NCBI RefSeq assembly: GCF_003435375.1
Contig: NZ_QWGL01000002.1
Location: forward strand, 62,001 to 126,000
Direction: 5' to 3'
DNA: 64,000 nt
From: Clostridium sp. AM34-11AC
Lineage (GTDB): Bacteria > Bacillota > Clostridia > Lachnospirales > Lachnospiraceae
Position numbers and translations under genes: made by a program. This document shows positions 1 to 8,710 of this stretch, one piece after another. The notes below the pieces were generated by a model. It was given only the letters and a program-made list of their open reading frames with translations, made no database searches and had not been told where the DNA came from. Within the stretch, counting starts at the first letter, position 1; each line of letters opens with the position of its first letter.

Positions 1-662
1 TTTTCGCCTCCTGCTACGGACTCTCCGGCCTTGTGGCGAGAGAGAGGTGCACAAAGCTTCTGGAACAGGTAAAACTCGCGGGAAAAGAGGAATTCTTTGT
101 GGACAGCCTGTCCAGGGGAATGAAACAGAGACTCTGCCTGGCGCGGGCCATGATCCACGATCCGAAGCTCCTTGTTTTAGACGAGCCCACATCCGGCATG
201 GATCCGAGAGCCAGGATCGAGTTTAAGGAGCTTTTAAAGGAACTCTGCGCAGAGGGAAAAACCATCGTGGTCAGCTCCCACATCCTCTCAGAGCTGGCCC
301 AGATGTGTACGGATATCGGGATCATCGATGCCGGAAAGGTCGTCCTATCGGGAAACATGGGGGAGATCTTAAAGAAGGTGAATGACTCTAACCCGATCCG
401 GATCCAGGTTGTGGAGAATGTCTGGGAAGCGGTGAAGTTTCTCCGAACGGAGCCGGAGGTCCAGACCATCACGGTGGAGGGAAACGATATCGTCGTGGGA
501 TTCCACGGCGGAAAAGACGCTGAGGCGATGCTGCTTGCAAAACTTGTGGCCCACAATATTGGAATCTGCGGATTCTGGAGAGAGCCTGGTGACCTTGAGA
601 GCATCTTCATGCAGATCACGGATCATGATATGGAAAAGGTGGTGATGACGAGTGAAGAATAA
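1..662 (+). CDS. ABC transporter ATP-binding protein (5' end outside window)
   Basis: The reading frame is open from base 3 with no start, so the N-terminus with the Walker A motif lies upstream of the window. Visible are the ABC signature (LSRGMKQRL), Walker B with catalytic Glu (LLVLDEPTSGMD) and the switch His (SSHILSE), followed by a C-terminal extension of about 100 residues typical of ABC-2 type exporters. It energises export by the permease encoded next, whose GTG start overlaps this stop by 11 bases, so the two are translationally coupled. The substrate cannot be told. Confidence 0.93.
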   Translation, partial: FASCYGLSGLVARERCTKLLEQVKLAGKEEFFVDSLSRGMKQRLCLARAMIHDPKLLVLDEPTSGMDPRARIEFKELLKELCAEGKTIVVSSHILSELAQMCTDIGIIDAGKVVLSGNMGEILKKVNDSNPIRIQVVENVWEAVKFLRTEPEVQTITVEGNDIVVGFHGGKDAEAMLLAKLVAHNIGICGFWREPGDLESIFMQITDHDMEKVVMTSEE

Positions 663-1590
663 TCCGGTCTATAAGAGGGAAATGCTGGTACGTTCGAGAA
701 GCTTCCGGATTCCGTTCATCATCATGATCTTCAACGGGATCCTGGCTGTGGTGGCACTCTTAAACATGTACCAGAGCATCGCCCAGGTGAAGGTCAGCGG
801 CTCGGTGCGCTATGAAAATTTTCTCCAGCTCTACGCCTTTGTGGCAGCGCTGGAATTTATGCTTCTGATGTTTATCATGCCTGCTCTGACCTCCGCCAGC
901 ATCAGCGGGGAGCGGGAGCGGCACACATTGGAACTCATGTTTACCACGAAGATCCGTCCTGTGGAGATCGTTGTCGGGAAGCTCATGTCCGCGTTCTCCC
1001 AGCTTATGATCTTAGTGGTATCGAGTCTGCCGATCCTGATGCTGACCTTTATCTATGGAAGTATCAGCTCCGGGGATCTCATGATCCTTCTTGTGAGCTA
1101 TGTGGTGGGGGCGCTGTACTGTGGAAGCCTCGGAATCTTCGCGTCCTCCCTCATGAAGCGGTCCACATTCTCCAATGTGATCACTTACGGGATCATGTTA
1201 GTTGTTGTCGTTGGAACATACATGCTGAATGTGTTCCTCCTCAAGATCTCCGAGACAGAGATCAGCACGATGGCGCTCAATTCCGGGGAGACGATCCCGA
1301 AGGCGAGCTCCGGAGCGTCGGTATACCTTCTTCTCCTGAATCCGGCAATCATGTTCGCGGAGCTTTTGGAGAATCAGGTGGCAGGTGGCGGCGGAAACTT
1401 TACGATCACACATTTCCTCGGTGACAACGGCGGAAATTTTATCACAAACCACTGGGTATTCTGCAGTCTGGTGATCCAGGCGGTGCTCTCTGTGCTTTTT
1501 ACCTGGGGAGCGGTATTTTTCTTAAAGCCGGAGAGATCGAAAAAAACAGGTTCCTTTGGAAAGCCCACAGGAACAGGACGGAGGTCATAG
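652..1590 (+). CDS. ABC-2 type transporter permease
   Basis: 312-residue integral membrane protein with about six hydrophobic segments (first around residues 20-42, last near 275-295) and the conserved cytoplasmic stretch ISGERERHTLELMFTT found in ABC-2 permeases after TM2. It uses a GTG start inside the end of the ATPase gene. Together they form a two-gene exporter of the kind used for drugs, peptides or polysaccharides; nothing nearby identifies the cargo. The basic C-terminal tail (about 25 residues) is cytoplasmic. Confidence 0.9.
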   Translation: MKNNPVYKREMLVRSRSFRIPFIIMIFNGILAVVALLNMYQSIAQVKVSGSVRYENFLQLYAFVAALEFMLLMFIMPALTSASISGERERHTLELMFTTKIRPVEIVVGKLMSAFSQLMILVVSSLPILMLTFIYGSISSGDLMILLVSYVVGALYCGSLGIFASSLMKRSTFSNVITYGIMLVVVVGTYMLNVFLLKISETEISTMALNSGETIPKASSGASVYLLLLNPAIMFAELLENQVAGGGGNFTITHFLGDNGGNFITNHWVFCSLVIQAVLSVLFTWGAVFFLKPERSKKTGSFGKPTGTGRRS

Positions 1591-1593
1591 ACA

Positions 1594-2427
1594 ATGTTTT
1601 ATATCGGATGCCATCTTTCCTCGGCGAAGGGATTCCTTGCCATGGGAAAGGACGCGGAAAAGATCGGCGCGACGACGTTTCAGTTTTTTACAAGAAATCC
1701 CAGGGGCGGAAGCGCGAAGCCGTTAGACCATGAGGACATCGCAGCGTTCCTGAAACTAAAAGAGGAGCTGGGGCTGGGGACTCTGGTGGCCCATGCGCCA
1801 TATACACTGAACGGCTGCTCAGCGGATGAAAAAATCCGGGATTTCGCGAAGCGGACCATGGCGGATGACCTGGAGCGCATGGAGGCGGTTCCCGGAAACC
1901 TCTACAATTTCCATCCGGGAAGCCATGTGAAGCAGGGTGTGGAGGTTGGAATCACCTATATCGCGGAGATGTTGAATGAGATCCTGAAGCCGGAGCTTCA
2001 CACCACGGTGCTCCTGGAGACCATGGCGGGAAAGGGCAGCGAGGTCGGAAGAAGTTTTGAGGAGCTTCGGGAAATTCTTGACAGAGTTGAACTTTCTGAT
2101 AAGATGGGTGTATGTATGGATACCTGTCATGTATGGGATGCCGGATATGACATCGTGAATGATCTCGACGGAGTGCTGGCGGAATTTGACCGTGTTGTGG
2201 GGCTTGAACGCCTGAAAGCGGTCCATTTAAATGACAGCATGAATGTCAGGGGAGCCAGAAAGGACCGCCATGCGCGGATCGGGGAAGGCGAGATTGGCGC
2301 GGAGGCGCTTGTGCGGGTGATCAACCATCCGGCTTTGAGGGATCTGCCATTCTGTCTGGAGACGCCGAACGAGCTTCCGGGATATGCGGCGGAGATCAGG
2401 TTCTTGAAAGATCATAGAATCGGATAA
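1594..2427 (+). CDS. nfo: Deoxyribonuclease IV (AP endonuclease, Nfo family)
   Basis: 277 residues, the normal length for endonuclease IV. It cleaves DNA 5' to abasic sites in base-excision repair. The N-terminus ([13 protein letters not shown]) and the tri-zinc ligand regions are all present: [38 protein letters not shown] and [10 protein letters not shown], in the family order on a TIM barrel. It starts 3 bases after the permease stop with a GGAGG at 1579-1583, so it is probably co-transcribed with the ABC genes although not functionally linked. Confidence 0.97.
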   Translation: MFYIGCHLSSAKGFLAMGKDAEKIGATTFQFFTRNPRGGSAKPLDHEDIAAFLKLKEELGLGTLVAHAPYTLNGCSADEKIRDFAKRTMADDLERMEAVPGNLYNFHPGSHVKQGVEVGITYIAEMLNEILKPELHTTVLLETMAGKGSEVGRSFEELREILDRVELSDKMGVCMDTCHVWDAGYDIVNDLDGVLAEFDRVVGLERLKAVHLNDSMNVRGARKDRHARIGEGEIGAEALVRVINHPALRDLPFCLETPNELPGYAAEIRFLKDHRIG

Positions 2428-2517
2428 TTTTCGGAAAAATCAGGACCGGCGGGTATAGGCGGCGAAAACCGCTGTCCAGGAATCCGACCGGTGAGTGATA
2501 AAAGGAGGAAACGGGAT

Positions 2518-3840
2518 ATGGGTATTTTAAAAGTTGGTGCCGGCGCGTTAAAGAGTGTGCTGGAAGACCAGTGGCGCGAGTATTTTTACTGCCCGTCCAT
2601 GGAGGCGGACGTTCTTGTAAAGAAAGGTGAGAACCGGAAATCAAAGAGAAGCTATAACACAAAGGGTAGCGACAACCTGATCTCCAACGGCTCCATCATC
2701 GCAGTCAACGAGGGACAGTGCATGATGATCGTTGACCAGGGCGCTATCGTCGAGGTATGTGCGGAGGCCGGTGAGTTCGTTTATGATACCTCCACAGAGC
2801 CGAGTATTTTCTACGGAAACCTTGGAAAGAGCATCGGGGACAGCTTTAAGCAGTTTGGAAAGCGTTTCACCATGGGCGGCGACACGGCGAGGGACCAGAG
2901 AGTCTACTTCTTTAACACAAAGGAGATCGTCGGAAACAAGTACGGCACAGCGAACGCAGTCCCGTTCCGTGTTGTGGACCAGAATATCGGCCTCGACGTG
3001 GACATCGCGATCCGCTGCCACGGCGAATATTCCTACAAAATGGTGGATCCGATCCTCTTCTATAAGAACATCTGTGGAAATATCGAGGAAGATTACACGA
3101 GAGATAAGATCGATTCCCAGCTCCGTAGCGAGCTTCTGACAGCTCTGCAGCCGGCCTTCGCGAAAATCTCCGGGATGGGAGTCCGCTACAGCGCGCTTCC
3201 GGGTCATACGGTGGAGCTTGCGAACGCGCTCCGTGAGATCCTTTCCGACAGTTGGGACGATGTATACGGAATTACTGTGAGCAAGATCGGCGTGAGTTCC
3301 GTGAAGGCCTCCGAGGAAGACGAGGCGATGATCAAGGAACTCCAGAGAAATGCCACATTCAGAAATCCTGGAATGGCGGCGGCGCATTTAGTCAGCGCGC
3401 AGGCTGAGGCGATGCAGAGCGCGGCGAAGAATACTTCCACAGGCCCGATGATGGCCTTCGCGGGAATGAATATGGCGGCGCAGAACGGCGGATTCAACAC
3501 CCAGGGGTTGTTTAACATGGCAGCCGGACAGGGACAGCAGGGAAATCCTGCTATGGCAGACCAAGCACAGCAGGCATCGGGCGGTCCGGCGAAGATGGCA
3601 CCGTTATCCGGATGGACCTGTTCCTGCGGACAGGAAGGAAATACCGGAAACTTCTGCTCCAACTGCGGAAAGAAGAAACCGGAGGAGAGCGGATCCTGGA
3701 CCTGCAGCTGCGGACAGGAGAATACAGGCAATTTCTGTTCCAACTGCGGAAAGAAACGCCCGGATGCCGTTTGGACCTGCTCCTGCGGACAGGAAAATAA
3801 AGGAAACTTCTGCGCGAACTGCGGAAAACCGAGACAGTAA
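2518..3840 (+). CDS. SPFH-domain protein with three C-terminal zinc ribbons (YdjI-like)
   Basis: The ATG at 2518 is preferred over an in-frame GTG at 2491 because AAAGGAGG lies at 2501-2508. The 440-residue protein has an N-terminal SPFH/virion-core-like domain (about residues 20-290), an Ala/Met/Gln-rich linker, then three tandem ribbons of the form WTCSCGQ-N-GNFC-NCGK, each with four Cys. In Bacillus subtilis the similar YdjI works with YdjG and YdjH to hold the PspA-family protein YdjF at the membrane. Here the two following genes match YdjG and YdjH, but no PspA gene is in view. A membrane-stress scaffold role is therefore inferred from family and context. Confidence 0.88.
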   Translation: MGILKVGAGALKSVLEDQWREYFYCPSMEADVLVKKGENRKSKRSYNTKGSDNLISNGSIIAVNEGQCMMIVDQGAIVEVCAEAGEFVYDTSTEPSIFYGNLGKSIGDSFKQFGKRFTMGGDTARDQRVYFFNTKEIVGNKYGTANAVPFRVVDQNIGLDVDIAIRCHGEYSYKMVDPILFYKNICGNIEEDYTRDKIDSQLRSELLTALQPAFAKISGMGVRYSALPGHTVELANALREILSDSWDDVYGITVSKIGVSSVKASEEDEAMIKELQRNATFRNPGMAAAHLVSAQAEAMQSAAKNTSTGPMMAFAGMNMAAQNGGFNTQGLFNMAAGQGQQGNPAMADQAQQASGGPAKMAPLSGWTCSCGQEGNTGNFCSNCGKKKPEESGSWTCSCGQENTGNFCSNCGKKRPDAVWTCSCGQENKGNFCANCGKPRQ

Positions 3841-3846
3841 AAATGT

Positions 3847-3884
3847 AAGCTCCCTGGCTGCCTTTTAGGGCAGATAGGGAGCTT
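3847..3884 (+). terminator. Intercistronic hairpin between SPFH and zinc-ribbon genes
   Basis: AAGCTCCCT at 3847-3855 pairs perfectly with AGGGAGCTT at 3876-3884, extended by CTGCC/GGCAG around a short loop. There is no U-run after it, so it may act as a processing or partial-attenuation hairpin lowering expression of the downstream genes rather than a full terminator. Confidence 0.55.
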
Positions 3885-3908
3885 AAGCCAGATACAGGGG
3901 GAAAAGAA

Positions 3909-5006
3909 ATGGCACTTGTAAGTTATAAATGCCCCAACTGCGGAGGTTCGGTAGTCTTCGATCCGAAGAAGCAGAAGTTCTGCTGTGAGTTCTGCATGTC
4001 GGAATTTACGAAGGAAGAGATGGAAGCTGCGGCGTTAAAATCTACGGAGACCAGCGGCACGCAGGAGGAAAGCAGTGCGGCAGATACAGCACAGAATAAT
4101 AACGCGGGCAGCACGAAGCAGAACGAGGATGCCCTGGTCTATATCTGCCCGAGCTGCGGCGCGGAGGTCGTGACGGACGTAACGACGGCGGCAACATTCT
4201 GTTACTACTGTCACAACCCGGTAGTGCTTTCAGGAAAGCTTTCCGGCGAATTCCTGCCGGACTATGTGATCCCCTTTGCCATGGATAAGAAGAAAGCAAC
4301 GGGGATATTCCTTGACTGGATCAAGAAGAAAAAATATATCCCGGATGACTTCTTCTCGAAGGACCAGATCGAGAAGTTTTCTGGTGTGTACTTCCCGTAC
4401 CTGATGTACAGTTGCAGGGTCGACGGAAGGATCCAGGCGGAAGGTGAGAAAAACCGGACCTGGGTGACGGGAAATATCCGCTACACGGAGCATAAAAAAT
4501 ATCGGATGGAACGTGCGGGACAGCTTGATGTAAAGAATGTCACGAGAAACGCGCTTAAGAAGAATAACAGCGCTCTCGTGGAAGGCGTCCTGCCTTTTGA
4601 CATGGAAAAACTCCAGCCCTTTGATATGGGATACCTCTCCGGTTTTCAGGCGGAGAAGCGGGACATGGAGAAAGAGTCCCTGACCCCGGAGGTGGAGAGC
4701 GAGGTAAAACAGTACACGGTGGAGCAGCTGAAAGCTGATGTTATGGGGCAGTATTCCGCAGTGCGGGTGGACCAGAGCGACACAAATATCCGGGACGCGA
4801 GATGGCACTACGCCCTGCTTCCGGTGTGGGTCCTGACCTACCGGGATAAGGCGGGAAAAGACGAGCTCTACTACTTTGCCATGAACGGGCAGACAGGGAA
4901 AATCTGCGGAAAGCTCCCGGTGGCGAAGGGAAAACTTGTGAAACTGTTCCTGGAGATCTTTGTGCCGGTTGCGGCGATTCTGATGATCGGGGGGTGGTTC
5001 CTGTAA
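3909..5006 (+). CDS. TFIIB-type zinc ribbon protein with C-terminal membrane anchor (YdjG-like)
   Basis: 365 residues. The N-terminus has a CPNCGG...CCEFC ribbon (residues 8-30), then a low-complexity acidic/Gln stretch, a second ribbon CPSCGAEV...FCYYC (about 79-100), a long soluble region and one hydrophobic segment at the extreme C-terminus (about 345-365). This is the architecture of Bacillus YdjG. It is preceded by a purine-rich ribosome site at 3897-3906 and its stop overlaps the next start (TAATG), giving tight coupling to the TPM-domain gene. The two ribbons and tail anchor suggest a membrane-bound adaptor; its exact function is unknown. Confidence 0.85.
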   Translation: MALVSYKCPNCGGSVVFDPKKQKFCCEFCMSEFTKEEMEAAALKSTETSGTQEESSAADTAQNNNAGSTKQNEDALVYICPSCGAEVVTDVTTAATFCYYCHNPVVLSGKLSGEFLPDYVIPFAMDKKKATGIFLDWIKKKKYIPDDFFSKDQIEKFSGVYFPYLMYSCRVDGRIQAEGEKNRTWVTGNIRYTEHKKYRMERAGQLDVKNVTRNALKKNNSALVEGVLPFDMEKLQPFDMGYLSGFQAEKRDMEKESLTPEVESEVKQYTVEQLKADVMGQYSAVRVDQSDTNIRDARWHYALLPVWVLTYRDKAGKDELYYFAMNGQTGKICGKLPVAKGKLVKLFLEIFVPVAAILMIGGWFL

Positions 5007-5992
5007 TGAAAACAAAGCAGATAAATGGAAAAACAGCAGGGAACAGCCTGGAGAACGTAAGAAAGTTAAGTGCGGTGGAAAACGTTTTTCATGCTGTAAA
5101 GACAGCGGCGAGAACTGTCTTTGCAGCGAGTGCTCTTGGAGTGCTTCTGGCAGGAACCGCCTTTGCGGCAGCTGGAGAAGATGCCTATCAGATGGCAGAG
5201 GGAACGGAGAGCTATGCGGATGTCTACGACATGGCGGATCTGTTTACCGATGAGGAAGAAAAACAGCTTTCTGAGCAGGCACAGGTCCTTTCAGATACTA
5301 TGAAGATGGAAGCAGTCATCGTCACCACCGAGGAGAATTCCGACTCCGCCCAGGTGTTCGCGGACGGATTTTACATGGAAGGCGGTTTCGGAACCGGTTC
5401 CGACCAATCGGGAATCCTGTTTCTTATCGATATGGATAACAGGGAACTCTACATATCCACAAACGGACAGATGATTCGTTACATGACGGACAGCCGCATC
5501 AATGATGTTCTGGACGATGTTTATAATTACGCGGCAGATGCCGATTATTACGGGGCAGCGGCGGCGTTTCTGACGGATACGGAAAAGTGCTATTCCAACG
5601 GAATTTCAAGAGATCAGTACAACTATGACACGGAGACGGGAAAGATCAGCCGTTACCATCATCTGGACTGGTACGAGATCCTGATCGCCATCGGTGTGGC
5701 GGCGGCCTGCGGCGGAACGGCAGTGGCCACGGTGCTTCGCAGCTACAGTCTTCATGGGGAAGATAAGCGGATGGCCGCAAACTTTAAACTCTCTTACCGG
5801 AGAGACAGCCGGTTCACCATGGGAAATGTCCTGGCAGATGCATTGCTGACATCCTATATCACCCAGCAGGTGATCCAGACACAAAAGAATAACAGACCGG
5901 GGTCAGGCGGAGGAAGCTTTTCCGGCGGCGGAAGATCATCCACCCACAGCTATGGAGGAAGCAGCCACGGCGGCGGAGGAAGGAAGTTTTAG
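5006..5992 (+). CDS. TPM-domain membrane protein (YdjH-like)
   Basis: The chosen ATG at 5006 overlaps the upstream stop (TAATG); an in-frame GTG at 4994 is less likely. The 328-residue product has a hydrophobic signal segment (about residues 35-55), an extracytoplasmic TPM domain (Pfam TPM_phosphatase fold) with SGILFLIDMDNRELYIST, a second membrane segment near residues 215-235, and a Gly/Ser/His-rich tail (GGGSFSGGG, HGGGG) that is common in TPM proteins. It completes the SPFH/zinc-ribbon/TPM trio and probably sits in the same membrane complex. TPM domains have been tied to phosphatase activity and photosystem repair in plants; the role here is not known. Confidence 0.88.
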   Translation: MKTKQINGKTAGNSLENVRKLSAVENVFHAVKTAARTVFAASALGVLLAGTAFAAAGEDAYQMAEGTESYADVYDMADLFTDEEEKQLSEQAQVLSDTMKMEAVIVTTEENSDSAQVFADGFYMEGGFGTGSDQSGILFLIDMDNRELYISTNGQMIRYMTDSRINDVLDDVYNYAADADYYGAAAAFLTDTEKCYSNGISRDQYNYDTETGKISRYHHLDWYEILIAIGVAAACGGTAVATVLRSYSLHGEDKRMAANFKLSYRRDSRFTMGNVLADALLTSYITQQVIQTQKNNRPGSGGGSFSGGGRSSTHSYGGSSHGGGGRKF

Positions 5993-5995
5993 GTT

Positions 5996-6910
5996 ATGGA
6001 GATCAAAAAGATCGGAATTATCGGACAGGGCGCTCTCGGCGTCATGTACGGAAATTATCTGAAAAAACGGATGGGAAATGAGAATGTCTTTTTTATCGCG
6101 GATGAGGGGCGCGTAAACCGCTACCGGAGCGCGGATATGGTCTGCAACGGGGAAGCCTGTGGATTTTCCTACCGGTCTCCGGCGGAGGCGGTGACGGCGG
6201 ATCTCATTATCTTTGCGGTGAAGTTCATGGGAATGGAGAGCGCGCTTGAGACCGTGAAGCCGTTTGTCGGGGAACATACCCTGTTCTTGTCGGTACTCAA
6301 TGGAATTTCCAGCGAGGAGATGATCGAGAAAGCCTACGGCGCGGATCATGTGCTCTACGCCTGCGTGCAGGGCATGGACGCAGGAAAGGACGGAAATGAG
6401 GTCACCTACAAAAATATGGGTTATATCACCATCGGAAATAAGGACAGGAGCCATGATGAGAAGCTGAAGGCGGTGACGGAGCTTTTTGACCGGACGGGGC
6501 TGGCCTACAAGGTTCCGGATGATATTCTTCGGGAACAGTGGAACAAGCTCATGTTAAACACCGGTGTGAATCAGGTGACAGCGGTCTACGGTGCGCCATA
6601 CAGCCTGATCCAGAAAGAGGGAGAGGCGCGTACCATGATGATCGAGGCCATGCGGGAGGTTCTCCGTGTGGCGGACACCCAGGACATTGATCTTACGGAG
6701 GCGGACATCGATTACTGGCTGGAGCTTCTTGCGACCTTAAACCCGGAGGGACATACCTCCATGTGCCAGGATGTTCTGGCAGGACGCCCGACGGAGGTGG
6801 ACCTGTTCGCGGGAACGATGCTTAAGATCGCAAAGAAAGAGGGATTTTCTCTTCCTGTGAATACGTTTTTATATGAGAAGCTGAAGGAATTAGAAGGCGC
6901 TTCGGATTGA
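5996..6910 (+). CDS. panE: Ketopantoate reductase family protein (ApbA/PanE)
   Basis: 304 residues, typical length. The N-terminal Rossmann motif GIIGQGALGVMYG binds NADPH; the conserved Lys of EQWNKLMLNTGVNQ (about residues 180-193) and the C-terminal helical domain with TSMCQDVLAGRPTEVD match the ApbA family. The usual reaction is NADPH reduction of 2-dehydropantoate to pantoate for coenzyme A synthesis, but genomes often carry paralogues acting on other 2-oxoacids, and no panB/panC/panD is nearby. It starts 3 bases after the TPM gene stop, so it is likely in the same transcript. Confidence 0.88.
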   Translation: MEIKKIGIIGQGALGVMYGNYLKKRMGNENVFFIADEGRVNRYRSADMVCNGEACGFSYRSPAEAVTADLIIFAVKFMGMESALETVKPFVGEHTLFLSVLNGISSEEMIEKAYGADHVLYACVQGMDAGKDGNEVTYKNMGYITIGNKDRSHDEKLKAVTELFDRTGLAYKVPDDILREQWNKLMLNTGVNQVTAVYGAPYSLIQKEGEARTMMIEAMREVLRVADTQDIDLTEADIDYWLELLATLNPEGHTSMCQDVLAGRPTEVDLFAGTMLKIAKKEGFSLPVNTFLYEKLKELEGASD

Positions 6911-6958
6911 ACGCGGTGAGTCAATGCTATCATTCAGACAAAGGAGACCAAGAAACAC

Positions 6959-7375
6959 ATGACGATCATGGTAATAGACGGCCAGGGCGGAAAGATGGGC
7001 AAGGGCCTGGTGGAACAGTTAAAGAAGCTTTGCCCGGAAGATGAGATCCTGGCGATCGGAACGAACAGCATTGCCACAGCAGCAATGCTGAAATCGGGGG
7101 CGGATGCCGGCGCCACAGGGGAGAACCCGGCGGTAGTCACAAGCCGCACCGCCGACATCATCGTCGGTCCCATGGGAATCGTCATCGCTGATTCCCTCAT
7201 GGGTGAGATCACGCCCAAAATGGCCGTCGCCATTGGCCAGAGCCCAGCCAAAAAAGTTCTGATCCCCGTAAACCGCTGCCAGCACTTTGTCGTGGGCTGC
7301 AGGGATATTTCTATGGGGGAGTATGTGAAGCTTGCGGTGGAGGAAGTTTTGAAGATCCGCCGTGGGGAAATATAG
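6959..7375 (+). CDS. DUF3842 family protein
   Basis: 138 residues with a Rossmann-like N-terminus (MVIDGQGGKMGKGL) and an internal conserved segment TADIIVGPMGIVIADSLMGE and a Cys pair region NRCQHFVVGC. These are hallmarks of the DUF3842 family seen in Clostridia, whose function is unknown. An AAAGGAG lies at 6940-6946; a second in-frame ATG at 6968 is possible. It follows the reductase by 48 bases on the same strand. Confidence 0.82.
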   Translation: MTIMVIDGQGGKMGKGLVEQLKKLCPEDEILAIGTNSIATAAMLKSGADAGATGENPAVVTSRTADIIVGPMGIVIADSLMGEITPKMAVAIGQSPAKKVLIPVNRCQHFVVGCRDISMGEYVKLAVEEVLKIRRGEI

Positions 7376-7440
7376 ATTTCATGGCATAATTATCTGCCTG
7401 TCCGCATACACTGGGATGTATGTGGGAAGGAGAGTGTGCC

Positions 7441-8595
7441 ATGAGGAAAAAAGAGCATTCGGGATCGGCAGCAGTGATCGGGGCACAGCTGGTGATCCTT
7501 TTTATTTTGACGGTTTCCCTGTGCGTTCAGAGCAGGAAAGCGGCAGCGGAGAATACATATGCGGTGATGGAGAAGAGCGGTGAAGGCAGTCAGGCTGGGG
7601 AGTCTGGAAAAGCCGGGGAAGCGGGGGACAGCCAGAAGAAGAAGTACATCCACTGGGTGGAATTTAATGTTCCGTCGGATGTGATGGAGAAGGCGTTCCG
7701 GCTGGACATGGGGACGGTGCAGGAAGAGGTGCATTTTAATTGGGTGGAACTGCTGGCATATCTCGGGGCGAAGTATGGCGGAGATTTTGAGCGGTTCCGG
7801 CAGACAGATCTGGACGCAGTGGTGGAGAAACTGAAGTCCGGGTCAGCGATGGAGGAGATCGCAAAGGACATGAAATATTATGCCTATTACCGTGAGGCAT
7901 ATGGGGCGGTCCTGGATGGCATGGTTGGATATTTTGAGCAGGAGAGCGGCAATGATAAGATCTGGCTCAGAAAATATGGCCTGAAGGTGTTCTCACCGAT
8001 CGCGAAAAACTTTCCCTACAGCGATTTTGACGATTTCGGCGCGTCCCGGTCCTACGGATTTAAGAGGAAGCACCTGGGTCATGACATGATGGGACAGGTG
8101 GGGACGCCGGTGATCGCGGTGGAATCCGGGTATGTGGAGGCTCTGGGCTGGAACCAGTACGGGGGGTGGCGGATCGGAATACGAAGCTTCGATAAAAAGA
8201 GGTATTACTATTACGCCCACCTGCGCCAGAACTACCCGTATCAGGCGAATTTAAAAGAGGGCAGTATCGTGACGGCAGGCGATGTGATCGGATATCTCGG
8301 CAGGACCGGGTACAGCACCACGGAGAACACGAACAATATCACGACACCGCACCTTCACTTCGGAATCCAGCTCATTTTTGATGAGTCACAGAAAGAAGGA
8401 AACAATGAGATCTGGATCAACTGCTATGAGATCGTGAAATTCCTGCGGATGAACCAGAGTGAGACGGTGAAGGTGGAAGGGACGAAAGAGTGGACGAGAG
8501 TCTATAATATGAAGGACCCCGGAATTCCAGAGAGCTCAGAACGTACAGAAAATTTAGAACAGCCGGAGGAGAGTGAAGGTCCAACGACTGACTAA
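7441..8595 (+). CDS. M23 family metallopeptidase, membrane-anchored
   Basis: The start at 7441 is set by GGAAGGAG at 7425-7432; the upstream in-frame ATG at 7420 has no site. The 384-residue protein has an N-terminal signal anchor (about residues 10-30), a Glu/Gly-rich linker, an alpha-helical region and a LytM/M23 domain (about 185-330). Zinc ligands are visible in KHLGHDMMG and in the HLHFG motif. Such enzymes cut peptidoglycan cross-links, often in sporulation or cell separation. It is followed by a strong terminator, so it is transcribed separately from ptsG. Confidence 0.92.
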   Translation: MRKKEHSGSAAVIGAQLVILFILTVSLCVQSRKAAAENTYAVMEKSGEGSQAGESGKAGEAGDSQKKKYIHWVEFNVPSDVMEKAFRLDMGTVQEEVHFNWVELLAYLGAKYGGDFERFRQTDLDAVVEKLKSGSAMEEIAKDMKYYAYYREAYGAVLDGMVGYFEQESGNDKIWLRKYGLKVFSPIAKNFPYSDFDDFGASRSYGFKRKHLGHDMMGQVGTPVIAVESGYVEALGWNQYGGWRIGIRSFDKKRYYYYAHLRQNYPYQANLKEGSIVTAGDVIGYLGRTGYSTTENTNNITTPHLHFGIQLIFDESQKEGNNEIWINCYEIVKFLRMNQSETVKVEGTKEWTRVYNMKDPGIPESSERTENLEQPEESEGPTTD

Positions 8596-8648
8596 AGGCG
8601 GGAAACATGGATAGAATTTCAGAAATCTCCCCATAATAACCCAGGTAA

Positions 8649-8683
8649 GAAAGTTCCGGTATCACTTTCCGGAACTTTTTTCT
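8649..8683 (+). terminator. Rho-independent terminator after the M23 peptidase gene
   Basis: AAGTTCCGG at 8651-8659 pairs with CCGGAACTT at 8669-8677, followed by a run of T to 8681. It lies directly ahead of ptsG; no RAT antiterminator sequence was recognised overlapping it. Confidence 0.88.
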
Positions 8684-8710
8684 TAATAAAGAAACGAAAG
8701 GGTGAGATTC

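Noticed and set aside
8649-8683. GlcT/LicT-type antiterminator leader of ptsG
   Set aside because: Only the terminator hairpin is seen; no overlapping RAT-like sequence was found and the hairpin is explained by the upstream gene.
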